DNA of 64,000 nucleotides, taken from positions 1 to 64,000 of the forward strand of contig JAPPMG010000073.1 of assembly GCA_028819215.1 (NCBI GenBank). Reading direction: 5' to 3'. The translations under genes and the position numbers were made by a program. The stretch's first letter is position 1. Every line of letters begins with the position of its first letter. Under the pieces are notes generated by a model. The model searched no databases and was not told where the DNA came from. It saw only the letters and a list, made by a program, of their open reading frames with translations. Origin of the DNA: Bryobacterales bacterium (GTDB lineage: Bacteria; Acidobacteriota; Terriglobia; Bryobacterales; UBA6623). Of this stretch, positions 52,972 through 62,194 are shown one piece after another.

Positions 52972-53529
52972 TCAGCTGGGGGTCTGGCCTTGGCGGGCGG
53001 ACGCGCGGCCCGGCCGGCGAAAGGAGTCCAGCAGCAGCAGCCCGACTCCGACCGTGATCGCCGAATCGGCCACGTTAAAGGCCGGCCAGTGGTAGGCCCC
53101 GACGAAGAAGTCGAGGAAGTCGGTCACATAGCCTTCCAACCAGCGCTCGTACAGGTTTCCGGCCGCCCCGGCCAAGATCAGCGGCAAGGCGCAGCGGTTC
53201 AGGGCCGAAGCCTGGCCCGTTTGCCGGAACAAAGCCAAGACGACAACGACCCCTGCAAGCGCGAGGGCCGGCAGAGCCCAGTCGCGGAACCACGACGGTG
53301 CATCTGCGAACAGGCCGAACGCGATGCCGACGTTGCGCACATGCACAAGGTTGAAGAAGCCCTCCAGCACCGCAACGGACTCCCCGTGCGCCAATGCATC
53401 CGATACGACGGCCTTGGTATACAGATCCAAGCCCAAGATCGAGCAACCAAGGGCAGAGAGCGCCAAGTTGGAACGGGTCAGTGCGGCGCAGCAAGCGCCG
53501 CGCCGCCCCGCGGCAGTAGACTCGTCCAT
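52972..53529 (-). CDS. lspA: Lipoprotein signal peptidase (LspA)
   Basis: 185 residues, four membrane helices. An aspartyl protease, it cleaves the signal peptide of diacylglyceryl-modified prelipoproteins. The active-site region reads AGAAGNLYERWLEGYVTDFLDFF, then FNVADSAITVG. The two catalytic Asp (in YVTDF and FNVAD) are present. The Asp usually found after GNLx (GN..DR) is Glu here, a conservative change outside the catalytic pair. It precedes lgt with only 2 bases between them. Confidence 0.94.
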   Translation of the reverse strand: MDESTAAGRRGACCAALTRSNLALSALGCSILGLDLYTKAVVSDALAHGESVAVLEGFFNLVHVRNVGIAFGLFADAPSWFRDWALPALALAGVVVVLALFRQTGQASALNRCALPLILAGAAGNLYERWLEGYVTDFLDFFVGAYHWPAFNVADSAITVGVGLLLLDSFRRPGRASARQGQTPS

Positions 53530-53695
53530 TGGGCCTACACTCGCCCCTCCACGAGTTCAGTCTACAAGAATCGCCCGGTGCCGCAGCGGTCCCGTGAGGG
53601 CGTGCGGCAGGCTAACCACCAGCCCTTGGCGACCGCCCGATCACGGCCTCGGGCGCGGCTGGCACCGTGCTAAGATGAGCGCAGGATCTGGCGCT

Positions 53696-54028
53696 GTGTC
53701 TGCATTGGCCCAGAAGTCGTGCGTGCCCTGCACCGGCGGCGTGCCGCCGGTTGAAGGTGAGGAACTTGCTCGGCTCAGCGCCGAGGTAGCGGGTTGGAGC
53801 GTGGTTGACGGGCACCACCTGGAGCGCGAGTTCGGCTTTCCCAACTTCCAGCAGGCTTTGGACTTTACCAACGCCATCGGCGAAGTGGCGGAGAGCGAGG
53901 GACACCACCCGGACATTTTTCTCGCCTGGGGGAAAGTCGGGGTCAAGATCTGGACCCATAAGATCGACGGGCTGACCGAGTCCGATTTCGTGCTGGCGGC
54001 GAAGATCGACGGCTTGCGAAACCCGTAG
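53696..54028 (+). CDS. 4a-hydroxytetrahydrobiopterin dehydratase (pterin-4a-carbinolamine dehydratase)
   Basis: 110 residues from a GTG at 53696, which gives the family N-terminus SALAQKSCVPCTGGVPP. An ATG at 53675 in the same frame overlaps TAAGAT (53671-53676), a likely -10 element, so it is a less likely start. The core motif is ESEGHHPDIFLAWGKVGVKIWTHKIDGLTESDF, with the His pair and THxxxGLTxxD block of the PCD family. It dehydrates pterin carbinolamine, supporting aromatic amino-acid hydroxylases or acting in molybdopterin chemistry. No hydroxylase is in the window. It sits just before the S41 protease gene. Confidence 0.9.
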   Translation: MSALAQKSCVPCTGGVPPVEGEELARLSAEVAGWSVVDGHHLEREFGFPNFQQALDFTNAIGEVAESEGHHPDIFLAWGKVGVKIWTHKIDGLTESDFVLAAKIDGLRNP

Positions 54029-54065
54029 GGGCGCTCCGGTCGGCGGTACCGCCAACAGTGGTTTC

Positions 54066-55661
54066 ATGACGCAGAGGACGGGCACAGTGAGAGCCGTCCG
54101 CTCGGTGCTGCTGATGACGGTGGTCATCTCAGTCTGCGCCATCCTAGGCGGGCTGTATGGCTTGCGCATCGGCACCAATGGCAATTTCATCCAGATGGCG
54201 CCGATCAACGGCCAGTTGCACTTGGCGCGGCAAGCGACGCGCCTGATCGAGCAGCGCTTCGCCGGGGAAGTGCAGTGGGACAACGCGATCTACCGAGGCG
54301 CGATCCCGGGAATGCTTGCCACCCTCGACCCGCATTCCACGTTCCTCGACACCGAGAACTTCCTTGCCATGCGCGAGCAGGAGCGCGGAAGCTATGCCGG
54401 CGTCGGCGTACAAATCGTCAATTTCGGCAACAAGACAATCATCGACTTCCCGTTCCCCGAAACGCCGGCCTTCGAGGCCGGCATCCGGCCGGGCGACGCG
54501 ATCGAGATGGTCGACGGCAACCCGGTCAGCCGACTGCCGGTCGAGGAAGTGGCGGGCCGGCTCAAAGGGCCGGCCGGGACGCCTGTCGGCCTCAGCCTTT
54601 CGCGGGAGGGCTTGGACCGGTGGATCAAGGTCGAGCTCGTGCGGCACGTGATCCCGCGGCCAACAATTCCCACCCGGCTACTGTTCGAAGACGGCACCGC
54701 CTACCTCCACTTGACCAGTTTCGCGGAGAGGACTCCCGACGAACTGGAAGAGGCCTTGGATCAAATGGAGAGCCAAGGCATGACCGGGCTGGTCCTAGAC
54801 CTGCGGGGCAATAAGGGCGGCTTGCTGTCGGCCGGCGTCAGGGTCGCCAGCCATTTCTTGGAGCCCGGGGAGAGCGTAGTGTCCCATCGCGGCCGAGCGT
54901 CGCCGGAGCGCCACTACCGCGCGAAGTCGGAGAACCCCGATCTCGACTATCCGATCGTAGTGCTCGTGAACTGCGGGTCCGCCTCCGCGTCCGAGATCGT
55001 CGCGGGCGCGCTGCAGGACCACGACCGCGCCCTGATAGCAGGCAGCAGCACCTTCGGCAAGGGCCTGGTCCAATCGGTGTTCGCGCTGCCGGAATCCACC
55101 GGGATGGTGTTGACCACGGCGCGCTACTACTCACCGAGCGGCCGTCTGATCCAGCGTCCATATGCCAGCATTGCCCCGAACGAGTACTTCACCGAGCCGT
55201 GCAGCGAACAATACAGGCCGCAACAAGGCACGGTCCGGCTGACTGACAGCGGGCGCAAGGTGTACGAGTTCGGCGGCATCGCGCCAGACGTGGAAATCGA
55301 GGGTCTGCGCAGGTCGGCTGTCCAACGGCTGGCGGCCCGCCATCGCGCGGTCGAGCGCTTCGTGGCGCGAGTCCGCGCCCGCGGCTACGCGATGCTCAAA
55401 GGCGAGACGCCCTCACCGGAGATGTTGGACGACCTGCTGGCGTTCATGGGCCAGCTGGGAATTCCGACGGGCGCGCGGATATCAGCGCAGGACCGGCAGT
55501 TCCTGATGCGGTCGCTCGCGACGCACCTTCATGTGTCCTACTTCGACTACGACGAAGGGCAGCGGATCCGCGCCAGCTACGACCCGGTCATCCTGCGCGC
55601 GAGATCGCTGCTCGCGCAAGCGGCCAAACTGATGGATAAGAGCCAGATCCCGGTTTCCTAG
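54066..55661 (+). CDS. S41-family C-terminal processing peptidase
   Basis: 531 residues with an N-terminal signal anchor (about 12-35). A helical N-region (AIYRGAIPGMLATLDPHSTFLD) precedes a PDZ domain (GVGVQIVNF..., GDAIEMVDGNPVSRLPVEEV, about 120-200). The S41 catalytic domain follows: LVLDLRGNKGGLLSAGVRVASHF, then NCGSASASEIVAGAL with the catalytic Ser, then STFGKGLVQSV with the catalytic Lys. It trims or degrades periplasmic proteins after the C-terminus. Its stop overlaps the stop of the convergent MBL gene (CTAG, 55658-55661). Confidence 0.93.
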   Translation: MTQRTGTVRAVRSVLLMTVVISVCAILGGLYGLRIGTNGNFIQMAPINGQLHLARQATRLIEQRFAGEVQWDNAIYRGAIPGMLATLDPHSTFLDTENFLAMREQERGSYAGVGVQIVNFGNKTIIDFPFPETPAFEAGIRPGDAIEMVDGNPVSRLPVEEVAGRLKGPAGTPVGLSLSREGLDRWIKVELVRHVIPRPTIPTRLLFEDGTAYLHLTSFAERTPDELEEALDQMESQGMTGLVLDLRGNKGGLLSAGVRVASHFLEPGESVVSHRGRASPERHYRAKSENPDLDYPIVVLVNCGSASASEIVAGALQDHDRALIAGSSTFGKGLVQSVFALPESTGMVLTTARYYSPSGRLIQRPYASIAPNEYFTEPCSEQYRPQQGTVRLTDSGRKVYEFGGIAPDVEIEGLRRSAVQRLAARHRAVERFVARVRARGYAMLKGETPSPEMLDDLLAFMGQLGIPTGARISAQDRQFLMRSLATHLHVSYFDYDEGQRIRASYDPVILRARSLLAQAAKLMDKSQIPVS

Positions 55662-56677
55662 CGCGGCTCGTAGCTCTTGCTGAATCCAGTCCGCGAGTTG
55701 GTCACGGAAAACCGGCCATCAGGCTGCACCGAGGCCTTGATCCAGTGGGCGGAGCAGCCATCGGTCTCGCCCATGTTGGCGATGAACTCTTCGCCGGGGT
55801 TGTGCTCCGCCCCGCTCTCCACCGCCCGGTGCACCTGCCACAGATCGACCAAGGACTTGGTGGACGTCAATGCGCTGAAGGTCGCCGGGCTGCCGCCCTT
55901 GCGCGGCCCGTTGTTCATCACCGCCACGAGCGGCTGGATGGCTTGGATATGCGCAGGGGCACCGGACATGTGCATCCCGTGGTGCGTGACCTGATACAGG
56001 TCGACCACGCCGAAGAGATTGACCGGGCAGGCGGTCTCGATTTCGTAGTTCCAAGTCAGGTCGCCCAGATCCAGGAATTCGAAGTCTCCGACGCGAATCA
56101 TGAACCCGACGCTCTTGCCATTCTCGCCCTTGTCAACCCGCTTCGCCGCGGCACCGCGGCAAGCGGGGTTGGGAGACGCCGCTGCCAGAGGCTCCTCGAG
56201 GAAGCGACTGCGAGCTGCGACGAAGACGAAGTCCGTGCTGGCCAAGGGCAGCCTCTGGCCGGGCTCGGCTCGGATGCGCCCGTCTCCGGCGGTGTCGACA
56301 TAGCTTTGCCACAGTTCGTCCGCGCGCTCGTTCCAGCCGACCTCAACGCTGTCACCGTGATCGACGAAGTTGTGGATCGGCACGCGATCGGCCAGAGCGG
56401 CTACCCCGCCCGTGTGATCGCGGTGGAAGTGCGACGCGATGAAATAGTCCAACTCGAGCTTGCCCACCTCTTCGCCCAAGACCTTCACGATGCGCTCGGC
56501 ATCGCGGCCCTCGAAGCCCGGCCAGCCAGCGTCCATCAGGATGGTCTCGGCCTCCGGTGTCACGACTAGTGTCGCGGCCCCGCCCTCGACATCGATCCAA
56601 TAGATGTCTAACGTCGCGCCCATCGCTTTCGGGCCGACCGGCGTGACTAGCAGAATCGCGAGAAGCAGAGATTTCAT
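55658..56677 (-). CDS. Exported metallo-beta-lactamase-fold hydrolase (ComEC/Rec2-like)
   Basis: 339 residues with a signal peptide (1-20). The first strands are DIYWIDVEGGAATLVV, followed by ILMDAGW. The metal motif is ASHFHRDHTGG (H-x-H-x-D-H), and FLDLGDLTWNYE and TVTHHG-like QVTHHGMHMSG supply further ligands. The fold is the ComEC-type MBL group, seen in secreted Acidobacteriota and Planctomycete proteins with unknown substrates. Whether it is a nuclease or phosphodiesterase cannot be told. ATG at 56677. Confidence 0.85.
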   Translation of the reverse strand: MKSLLLAILLVTPVGPKAMGATLDIYWIDVEGGAATLVVTPEAETILMDAGWPGFEGRDAERIVKVLGEEVGKLELDYFIASHFHRDHTGGVAALADRVPIHNFVDHGDSVEVGWNERADELWQSYVDTAGDGRIRAEPGQRLPLASTDFVFVAARSRFLEEPLAAASPNPACRGAAAKRVDKGENGKSVGFMIRVGDFEFLDLGDLTWNYEIETACPVNLFGVVDLYQVTHHGMHMSGAPAHIQAIQPLVAVMNNGPRKGGSPATFSALTSTKSLVDLWQVHRAVESGAEHNPGEEFIANMGETDGCSAHWIKASVQPDGRFSVTNSRTGFSKSYEPR

Positions 56678-56897
56678 GACCCCAACATCATAAGGCCCCA
56701 AAGGCCCTAACTCGGTCTGTCCGGCGTCTGCCGCAGCGCCGCGATAGTGGCCTGGAACCCTGCCGAGCGTGGCTCGATGAACACAAGCTGCTAGGATTGA
56801 AAGACCGGGCCCGCCACTCGCGCAGGGCTCTCAGCGCTTCGGACGATTGTCGCCGCCACACTGCGCTAGACTGGAAACGGGAGGTTCATGCACAAGC

Positions 56898-57224
56898 ATG
56901 CCTAGGGTAACTCTCGCGCTCTTTAGCGCAGCGCTATTCGTTGTCGGCGGGGCTGTGGCCGACGACAATTCCGGCGACGCCGCCAAAGGCAAGGAAGCAT
57001 TCCAGCAGCGCTGTCTGGTCTGTCACTTTGAGGACAGCGCTGATAAGAAGATCGGACCCGGCTTGGCCGGCATCAAGGAAGGCACGCTGCCGAGCGGCAA
57101 GGAAGCCACCTTTGAGAACGTCCTCGAGAACCTGAACAAGGGCGGCAACGGCATGCCCGCGTTCGAGCAGATGCTCAGCGACGAGGAGAAGAGCGATATC
57201 GCAGCCTACGTCCTGAGCTTGTAG
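56898..57224 (+). CDS. Small secreted cytochrome c
   Basis: 108 residues. A signal peptide (1-22) is followed by one heme site CLVCH (about 46-50). A candidate axial Met appears in NGMPAFEQML, and the C-terminal helix ends SDIAAYVLSL, typical of class I cytochrome c. It carries electrons in the periplasm and could serve the PQQ, GMC or PSCyt enzymes, though none is adjacent. The ATG at 56898 follows GGGAGG (56879-56884) with a 13-base gap. A five-codon frame (ATG 56888) overlaps the leader. Confidence 0.88.
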   Translation: MPRVTLALFSAALFVVGGAVADDNSGDAAKGKEAFQQRCLVCHFEDSADKKIGPGLAGIKEGTLPSGKEATFENVLENLNKGGNGMPAFEQMLSDEEKSDIAAYVLSL

Positions 57225-57322
57225 TGCGCCGCCCGACGCATGGGCGTGCAACCGCGAAGTCGTGCCGCCGGCTGCCCAAGTCCCGTTGAAGGGGCCACGG
57301 GCTGCCCGCAACAGGAGCAAAT

Positions 57323-57562
57323 ATGGACATCGAGAAGAAGGTCACCGAAATCATCTGCGAGCAACTCAGCGTCGAGGAGTCGCAGGTAACTCCCGAAGCG
57401 AAATTCCAAGAGACCCTCAACGCCGACTCGCTCGATATCGTCGAGCTGATCATGGCGTTTGAGGAGGGCTTCGATATCGAAATCCCCGACGACCAAGCCG
57501 AGGGCATCCGCACCGTCGGCGACGCGATCAAGTACATCGAAGCGGCTACGTCGGACGAATAG
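57323..57562 (+). CDS. acpP: Acyl carrier protein
   Basis: 79 residues, acidic, matching AcpP. The phosphopantetheine site is Ser36 in [22 protein letters not shown]. It carries acyl chains through fatty-acid synthesis. fabF begins 12 bases after its stop, the usual acpP-fabF pairing. An AGGAG ribosome site lies just upstream of the ATG at 57323. Confidence 0.97.
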   Translation: MDIEKKVTEIICEQLSVEESQVTPEAKFQETLNADSLDIVELIMAFEEGFDIEIPDDQAEGIRTVGDAIKYIEAATSDE

Positions 57563-57573
57563 CAGGGGCACTG

Positions 57574-58815
57574 TTGGCAAGACGAGTCGTCGTTACAGGT
57601 GTTGGCCTGGTCTCCCCCGTGGGAGTGGGCACGGAGGCTTGCTGGTCCGCGATCTTGCGCGGATGCAACGGGATCGGGCTCATCACCCACTTCGACGCCA
57701 GCGCCTACGCCTGCCAGATCGCGGGCGAGGTGAAGGGCTTCGACCCGCGGGACTTCGTGACGGCCAAGGACCTGCGCAAGATGGCGCGTTTCATCTTCTT
57801 CGCGATCGCAGCCAGCGACTTCGCGATGGGGATGGCGGGCTTGCAGATCACGCCTGCCCTGTCGCCGCGCGTGGGCGTGTACGTGGGCAGCGGCATCGGC
57901 GGCTTCGACATCATCGAGCGCGAGCACGCCAAGCTGCTCAGCGCCGGGCCCCGTCGCGTCACGCCCTTCTTCATCCCGGCCACGGTGGTCAACCTGGCCT
58001 CCGGCAACGTCTCGATTCGCTGGAACGCCAAGGGTCCGAATTCCGCGACCGCGACCGCCTGCACCAGCGGCGCCCACGCGGTCGGCGACTCGTTTCGCCT
58101 GATCCAGAACGGATACGCCGACGCGATGATCTGCGGCGGCGCGGAAGCGGCGATCACGCCGATGAGCATCGCCGGCTTCGCCGCCATGAAGGCTCTCTCC
58201 ACTCGCAATGACCGGCCCGAAGCAGCCAGTCGGCCATGGGATGCGGACCGCGACGGCTTCGTGGTCGGCGAAGGGGCTGGCCTGCTGGTGCTGGAGGAAT
58301 TCGAGTCGGCGCAGCGCCGAGGAGCGCCGATCATCGCTGAGATGGTCGGTTACGGCATGAGCGGCGACGCATACCACATCACTTCTCCGGCCGAGGACGG
58401 GGAGGGGGCCGAGCGCGTCATGCGCAATGCCCTCGAAGATGCCGGCATTTCCGCCTCCGACGTATCCTATATCAACTCTCACGGCACTTCGACGCCGGTC
58501 GGCGACGTGATCGAGTCTCGAGCGATCGAGCGGCTCTTCGGCAAGGACGCCGGCAGGGTCGCGGTCAGTTCGACCAAGTCCATGACCGGACACCTCCTCG
58601 GCGGCGCCGGCGGCTTGGAAGCTGGCTTCTCGGTGCTGGCCGTGCGGGACCAGATCGCGCCGCCAACGATCAATCTCGAACACCCGGGCGAGGGCTGCAA
58701 CCTGGACTACGTTCAGGGCAAGGCCCGCCCGATGGAGATCGAATACGCCCTGAGCAACTCGTTCGGTTTCGGCGGCACCAACGGTGCTCTGGTCTTCCGG
58801 CGCTACAGCGGCTGA
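57574..58815 (+). CDS. fabF: Beta-ketoacyl-ACP synthase II
   Basis: 413 residues from a TTG at 57574, giving the standard ARRVVVTGVGLVSPVG opening; GGGG-type ribosome site upstream. It condenses malonyl-ACP with acyl-ACP in fatty-acid elongation. The catalytic triad falls exactly at the E. coli FabF numbers: Cys163 (ATACTSGAH), His303 (NSHGTSTPVGD) and His340 (MTGHLLGGAGG). Co-transcribed with acpP. Confidence 0.97.
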   Translation: MARRVVVTGVGLVSPVGVGTEACWSAILRGCNGIGLITHFDASAYACQIAGEVKGFDPRDFVTAKDLRKMARFIFFAIAASDFAMGMAGLQITPALSPRVGVYVGSGIGGFDIIEREHAKLLSAGPRRVTPFFIPATVVNLASGNVSIRWNAKGPNSATATACTSGAHAVGDSFRLIQNGYADAMICGGAEAAITPMSIAGFAAMKALSTRNDRPEAASRPWDADRDGFVVGEGAGLLVLEEFESAQRRGAPIIAEMVGYGMSGDAYHITSPAEDGEGAERVMRNALEDAGISASDVSYINSHGTSTPVGDVIESRAIERLFGKDAGRVAVSSTKSMTGHLLGGAGGLEAGFSVLAVRDQIAPPTINLEHPGEGCNLDYVQGKARPMEIEYALSNSFGFGGTNGALVFRRYSG

Positions 58816-58878
58816 TCGGGCCCTGATTGCTAGAATTGCTGGTTGGGCGGCCTTGAGGCCGCACTCCCCCTCTGCACC

Positions 58879-59649
58879 ATGGATATCTTTGTCTGCGTCA
58901 AGCAGGTCATGGCGCGGGACTCCGTGATCCGCCTTGGCGAAGGCGCGACATGGGTGCGCGACGATGGCCTGACCTTCGAGATGAACGAGCCGGACACCTA
59001 CGCGCTCGAGGAGGCGTTGCGACTCAAGGAAAAGCACGGGGGAGAGGTCGTGGCCGTGACTGCCGGCCCGGCGCGGTCTGCCTCCACACTCCGCGAAGCG
59101 CTCGCCAAGGGAGCCGACCGAGGCATCCACATCGAAGACGATCGCTTTGTCGAAGCCGACACACACGCGACCGCGTCCGCGCTTGCCGCAGCCATCGGTC
59201 GGGAGCAGCACGACCTCATCCTGACCGGCCTGCAGTCCGACGATTCGGGTTTCGGCCAGACTGGGGTGATCCTGGCCGAAAAGCTGGGCCTGCCGCATGC
59301 GACGATCATCATGGAGATCGACGCTTCGGGCTCGCAGCTGCGCTGCAAGCGCGAGTTGGAGGCTGGCTGGTTTCAGAGGGTCACGTTGCCCCAGCCGGCG
59401 CTGCTGACGATCCAAAGCGGCATCAACAAAGTGCGCTACGCCACCCTGATGGGAATCAAGCGAGCCCGCAAGAAGCCGCTACAACGCTATACGACAGACG
59501 AACTGGGCATCGAGATCACCGCGCAGCAGAGCGTTCGACGCCTCTACCAGCCGCAGCAAGCGAAGCAGACCGTGTTCTTGGAGGGCGGCAGCCGCGAGGT
59601 CGCCGACGAACTCCTCAACAAGCTCCGGTTCGAGGCGCGAGTGATATGA
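58879..59649 (+). CDS. etfB: Electron transfer flavoprotein, beta subunit
   Basis: 256 residues. MDIFVCVKQVMARDSVIRLGEG start, EMNEPDTYALEEALRLKE, LILTGLQSDDSGFGQTGVILAEKLGLPHATIIMEI and QPALLTIQSGINKVRYATL are diagnostic ETF-beta segments; it binds AMP. Together with EtfA it passes electrons from acyl-CoA and other dehydrogenases to the quinone pool. It overlaps etfA by 4 bases (ATGA). TAGAAT at 58831-58836 could be the -10 of the pair. No ETF-quinone oxidoreductase in the window. Confidence 0.96.
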   Translation: MDIFVCVKQVMARDSVIRLGEGATWVRDDGLTFEMNEPDTYALEEALRLKEKHGGEVVAVTAGPARSASTLREALAKGADRGIHIEDDRFVEADTHATASALAAAIGREQHDLILTGLQSDDSGFGQTGVILAEKLGLPHATIIMEIDASGSQLRCKRELEAGWFQRVTLPQPALLTIQSGINKVRYATLMGIKRARKKPLQRYTTDELGIEITAQQSVRRLYQPQQAKQTVFLEGGSREVADELLNKLRFEARVI

Positions 59650-60626
59650 GCATCCTACTGATCATCGAACAGCAGGGCGGCAAGTGGCACCGCATGTCGT
59701 TCGAAGCCTTGGCGGCAGCCCAAGAAGCCGCGACGGGCATCGATTGTCCATTGGTTGCCGCGGTCGTCGGATCCGGCGTCGGACCACTCGCCAACGAAAT
59801 TGCCAGCAAGCGAGTCTCCGAGGTCGCCGCGATTGACAGTCCCGAGCTGGCACACTACAGCCCTGATGGCTTCGCGTCGGCACTGCGCCAAGCGGTCGAA
59901 CAGGTCAAGCCCCGCCTGGTTCTCTTCCCGCATACCTACCAAGTGCGAGACCTAGTCCCCAAGCTCGCCGCGTCGCTCGGAGGGTGCTTCGTCAGCGACA
60001 TCGTCGACATGCGATTCGACAGCGGCGAGCCAATCTTCGTTAGGCAGCTGTTCCAAGGCAAGCTACACGCCGACGTGTCCGCGTCCGGCAGGCCGCCGCA
60101 CTTCGTGTCCGTGCAGTCGGGCGCGTACCGGGCCGACGCGGTGGTCGAAGGTGTGACGCCGGCCCCGATTCGCAACCTCCCGGTGTCGCTGGACGCTGGC
60201 GCCATACGGACCAAGGCGGAACCTCCGTACCAAGACGCCAAGGACGCAGTCGATCTCGGTTCGGCGAAAATCATCGTCTCGGTCGGTCGCGGCATCCAAG
60301 ACCCGGACAACATTCCGCAGGCTGAGGCTCTGGCCAAAGCACTGGGGGGAGAGTTGGCCGCATCCCGCCCAATCTGCGACAACGGCTGGCTGCCGCTAGA
60401 GCGCCAGATCGGCAGTTCAGGGCAGACCGTCGCACCGAACCTCTACCTTGCCCTGGGCATTTCCGGGGCGATCCAGCACGTTGTCGGCATGAAGGGCGCC
60501 AAGACGATCGTCGCAATCAACAAAGACGCCGGCGCGCCAATTTTCGAGATCGCCGACTACGGGATCGTGGCCGACCTGTTCGACGTGGTACCGAAGCTGG
60601 TCGAAGCGCTCGAAGACTCGAAATAG
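59646..60626 (+). CDS. etfA: Electron transfer flavoprotein, alpha subunit
   Basis: 326 residues, FAD-binding partner of Etf[27 protein letters not shown] opens the first domain; the C-terminal FAD region has [51 protein letters not shown] and [16 protein letters not shown]. The start is coupled to etfB by ATGA. Confidence 0.96.
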   Translation: MSILLIIEQQGGKWHRMSFEALAAAQEAATGIDCPLVAAVVGSGVGPLANEIASKRVSEVAAIDSPELAHYSPDGFASALRQAVEQVKPRLVLFPHTYQVRDLVPKLAASLGGCFVSDIVDMRFDSGEPIFVRQLFQGKLHADVSASGRPPHFVSVQSGAYRADAVVEGVTPAPIRNLPVSLDAGAIRTKAEPPYQDAKDAVDLGSAKIIVSVGRGIQDPDNIPQAEALAKALGGELAASRPICDNGWLPLERQIGSSGQTVAPNLYLALGISGAIQHVVGMKGAKTIVAINKDAGAPIFEIADYGIVADLFDVVPKLVEALEDSK

Positions 60627-60673
60627 CCGGGGCGTTGCCGCAGTGCGGCGGCGAGTGAGAAGATACGGTCGGC

Positions 60674-62167
60674 ATGCGAGAGCTCCCCCAAGTCCTGACA
60701 GCGACCGCGCTGGCGGCCGCAACGCTAGCGTGCGGCAGTGCTACCACGCCCGCCAGCCGCGAGCCGGGCGATCGACCGAATTTCGTGCTCGTCTTCATCG
60801 ACGACATGGGCTACGGGGATATCGGAGCCTTCGGCTCGCGCGAGAATCGCACGCCCCACATCGACGCCATGGCGGCGGAAGGCATGAGGCTCACAAGCTT
60901 CTACGCCCATCCGGTCTGCACTCCTTCGAGGGCCGCGCTGCTGACCGGGAGCTACCCGATCCGCAACGGGCTGCAGACCGGCTACTGGCACCCGGTGCTC
61001 ATGCCGGCCGACCCGCAGGGCATCCATCCGGACGAGGTCACGGTCGCGGAAGTCCTCAAGCAGCGAGGCTACGCCACCGGGATCATCGGCAAGTGGCACC
61101 TCGGCGACCAGCCCGAGTTCCTTCCCAACAATCACGGCTTCGACTACTACTTCGGCCTGCCGTATTCCAACGACATGAGCCCGTTCATGCCGCTCAATCC
61201 TCGCAACCATCCCCCGCTCCCGCTGCTGCGCGATGGCGAGGTGATCCGCGAGGTGCCCGAGGACCAGTCATTCCTGACCGGCGCGTACACGGCCGAGGCA
61301 CTCTCCTTCATCGACCGCCACCATGCCCAGCCGTTCTTCCTGTACCTGCCCCATTCCATGGTTCACGTGCCGCTGTGGGCAGGCGAGCGATTCAAGGACA
61401 CGTCCGAGAACGGCATCCTCGGCGACTGCATCGAGGAGCTCGACTGGAGCGTGGGGCAGATCCGTGACAAGCTCGAAGAGCACGGAATCGCCGAGAACAC
61501 GCTTGTGTTCTTCACCTCGGACAACGGGCCCGCGAGAGGGAGCGCAGGCCCGCTGCGCGGACGCAAGGGCAGCACCTACGAGGGGGGCCTGCGCGTGCCG
61601 ACCGTGGCGAACTGGCCCGGCACGATCCCGCCCGGCACTGCGTACGCCTATACCGCTACTACCATGGACATCCTGCCGACGTTCGCCGCCCTAGCGGGTG
61701 GCGAGTATCCGGCCGAGCGGATCGACGGCCACGACATTTCCGGCGTGCTCCAGGGCGACACGACGCGAGACTCGCCCTACGAGGCCTTCTACTTCTACCG
61801 GGGTTACGAATTGCGCGCCGTCCGCAGCGGAGCGTGGAAGCTGCACACAGACGGGACGCTCTATAACCTCGAAACCGACATCGCAGAAAGCCGCGACGAG
61901 GCCCCGGCCCACCCCGAGGTGAAAGCACGTCTGCAGTCGCTCTTGGACCACGCGCGCGAGACTCTGGGCGACGGTCCGGTGTGGCCGGGCGATCCCGGCA
62001 TCGCACTGCCGCCGACTGCCAGGCCGATTGGAACGATCTCGAGATCGCCGGAACTGCTGATTCCCCGACACGGGGCTAGCGGCAGCGCCGCTCACGAACC
62101 GCCGATCCGCAGCAAGACCACAGACGTCACGCCCCCGCCAGGCTTCCAGCGCCCGGCAAACTGGTAG
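60674..62167 (+). CDS. Lipoprotein sulfatase (type I, formylglycine)
   Basis: 497 residues. A lipobox (LAC, Cys20) anchors it in a membrane. The sulfatase fold begins NFVLVFIDDMGYGDIG with metal Asp at 43-44, and the maturation motif is C82-T-P-S-R86 in HPVCTPSRAALLTG. Further blocks are GKWHLGD and FFTSDNGPARGSAGPLRGRKGSTYEGGLRVP. It resembles arylsulfatase A-type enzymes more than the sulfatase at 6423. It hydrolyses sulfate esters in the periplasm or on the cell surface. The C-terminal 60 residues are Pro-rich and not conserved. Confidence 0.92.
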   Translation: MRELPQVLTATALAAATLACGSATTPASREPGDRPNFVLVFIDDMGYGDIGAFGSRENRTPHIDAMAAEGMRLTSFYAHPVCTPSRAALLTGSYPIRNGLQTGYWHPVLMPADPQGIHPDEVTVAEVLKQRGYATGIIGKWHLGDQPEFLPNNHGFDYYFGLPYSNDMSPFMPLNPRNHPPLPLLRDGEVIREVPEDQSFLTGAYTAEALSFIDRHHAQPFFLYLPHSMVHVPLWAGERFKDTSENGILGDCIEELDWSVGQIRDKLEEHGIAENTLVFFTSDNGPARGSAGPLRGRKGSTYEGGLRVPTVANWPGTIPPGTAYAYTATTMDILPTFAALAGGEYPAERIDGHDISGVLQGDTTRDSPYEAFYFYRGYELRAVRSGAWKLHTDGTLYNLETDIAESRDEAPAHPEVKARLQSLLDHARETLGDGPVWPGDPGIALPPTARPIGTISRSPELLIPRHGASGSAAHEPPIRSKTTDVTPPPGFQRPANW

Positions 62168-62194
62168 CGCTCGGCCCGCTTCGCCGACCCTGGC

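Noticed and set aside
56888-56905. Five-codon frame overlapping the cytochrome c start
   Set aside because: It may be incidental; the signal peptide of the cytochrome starts cleanly at 56898, and no regulatory logic is seen.
57175-59415. 746-codon open frame on the minus strand
   Set aside because: It is antisense to acpP, fabF and etfB, whose catalytic residues are all in place. Long antisense frames are expected with high third-position GC.
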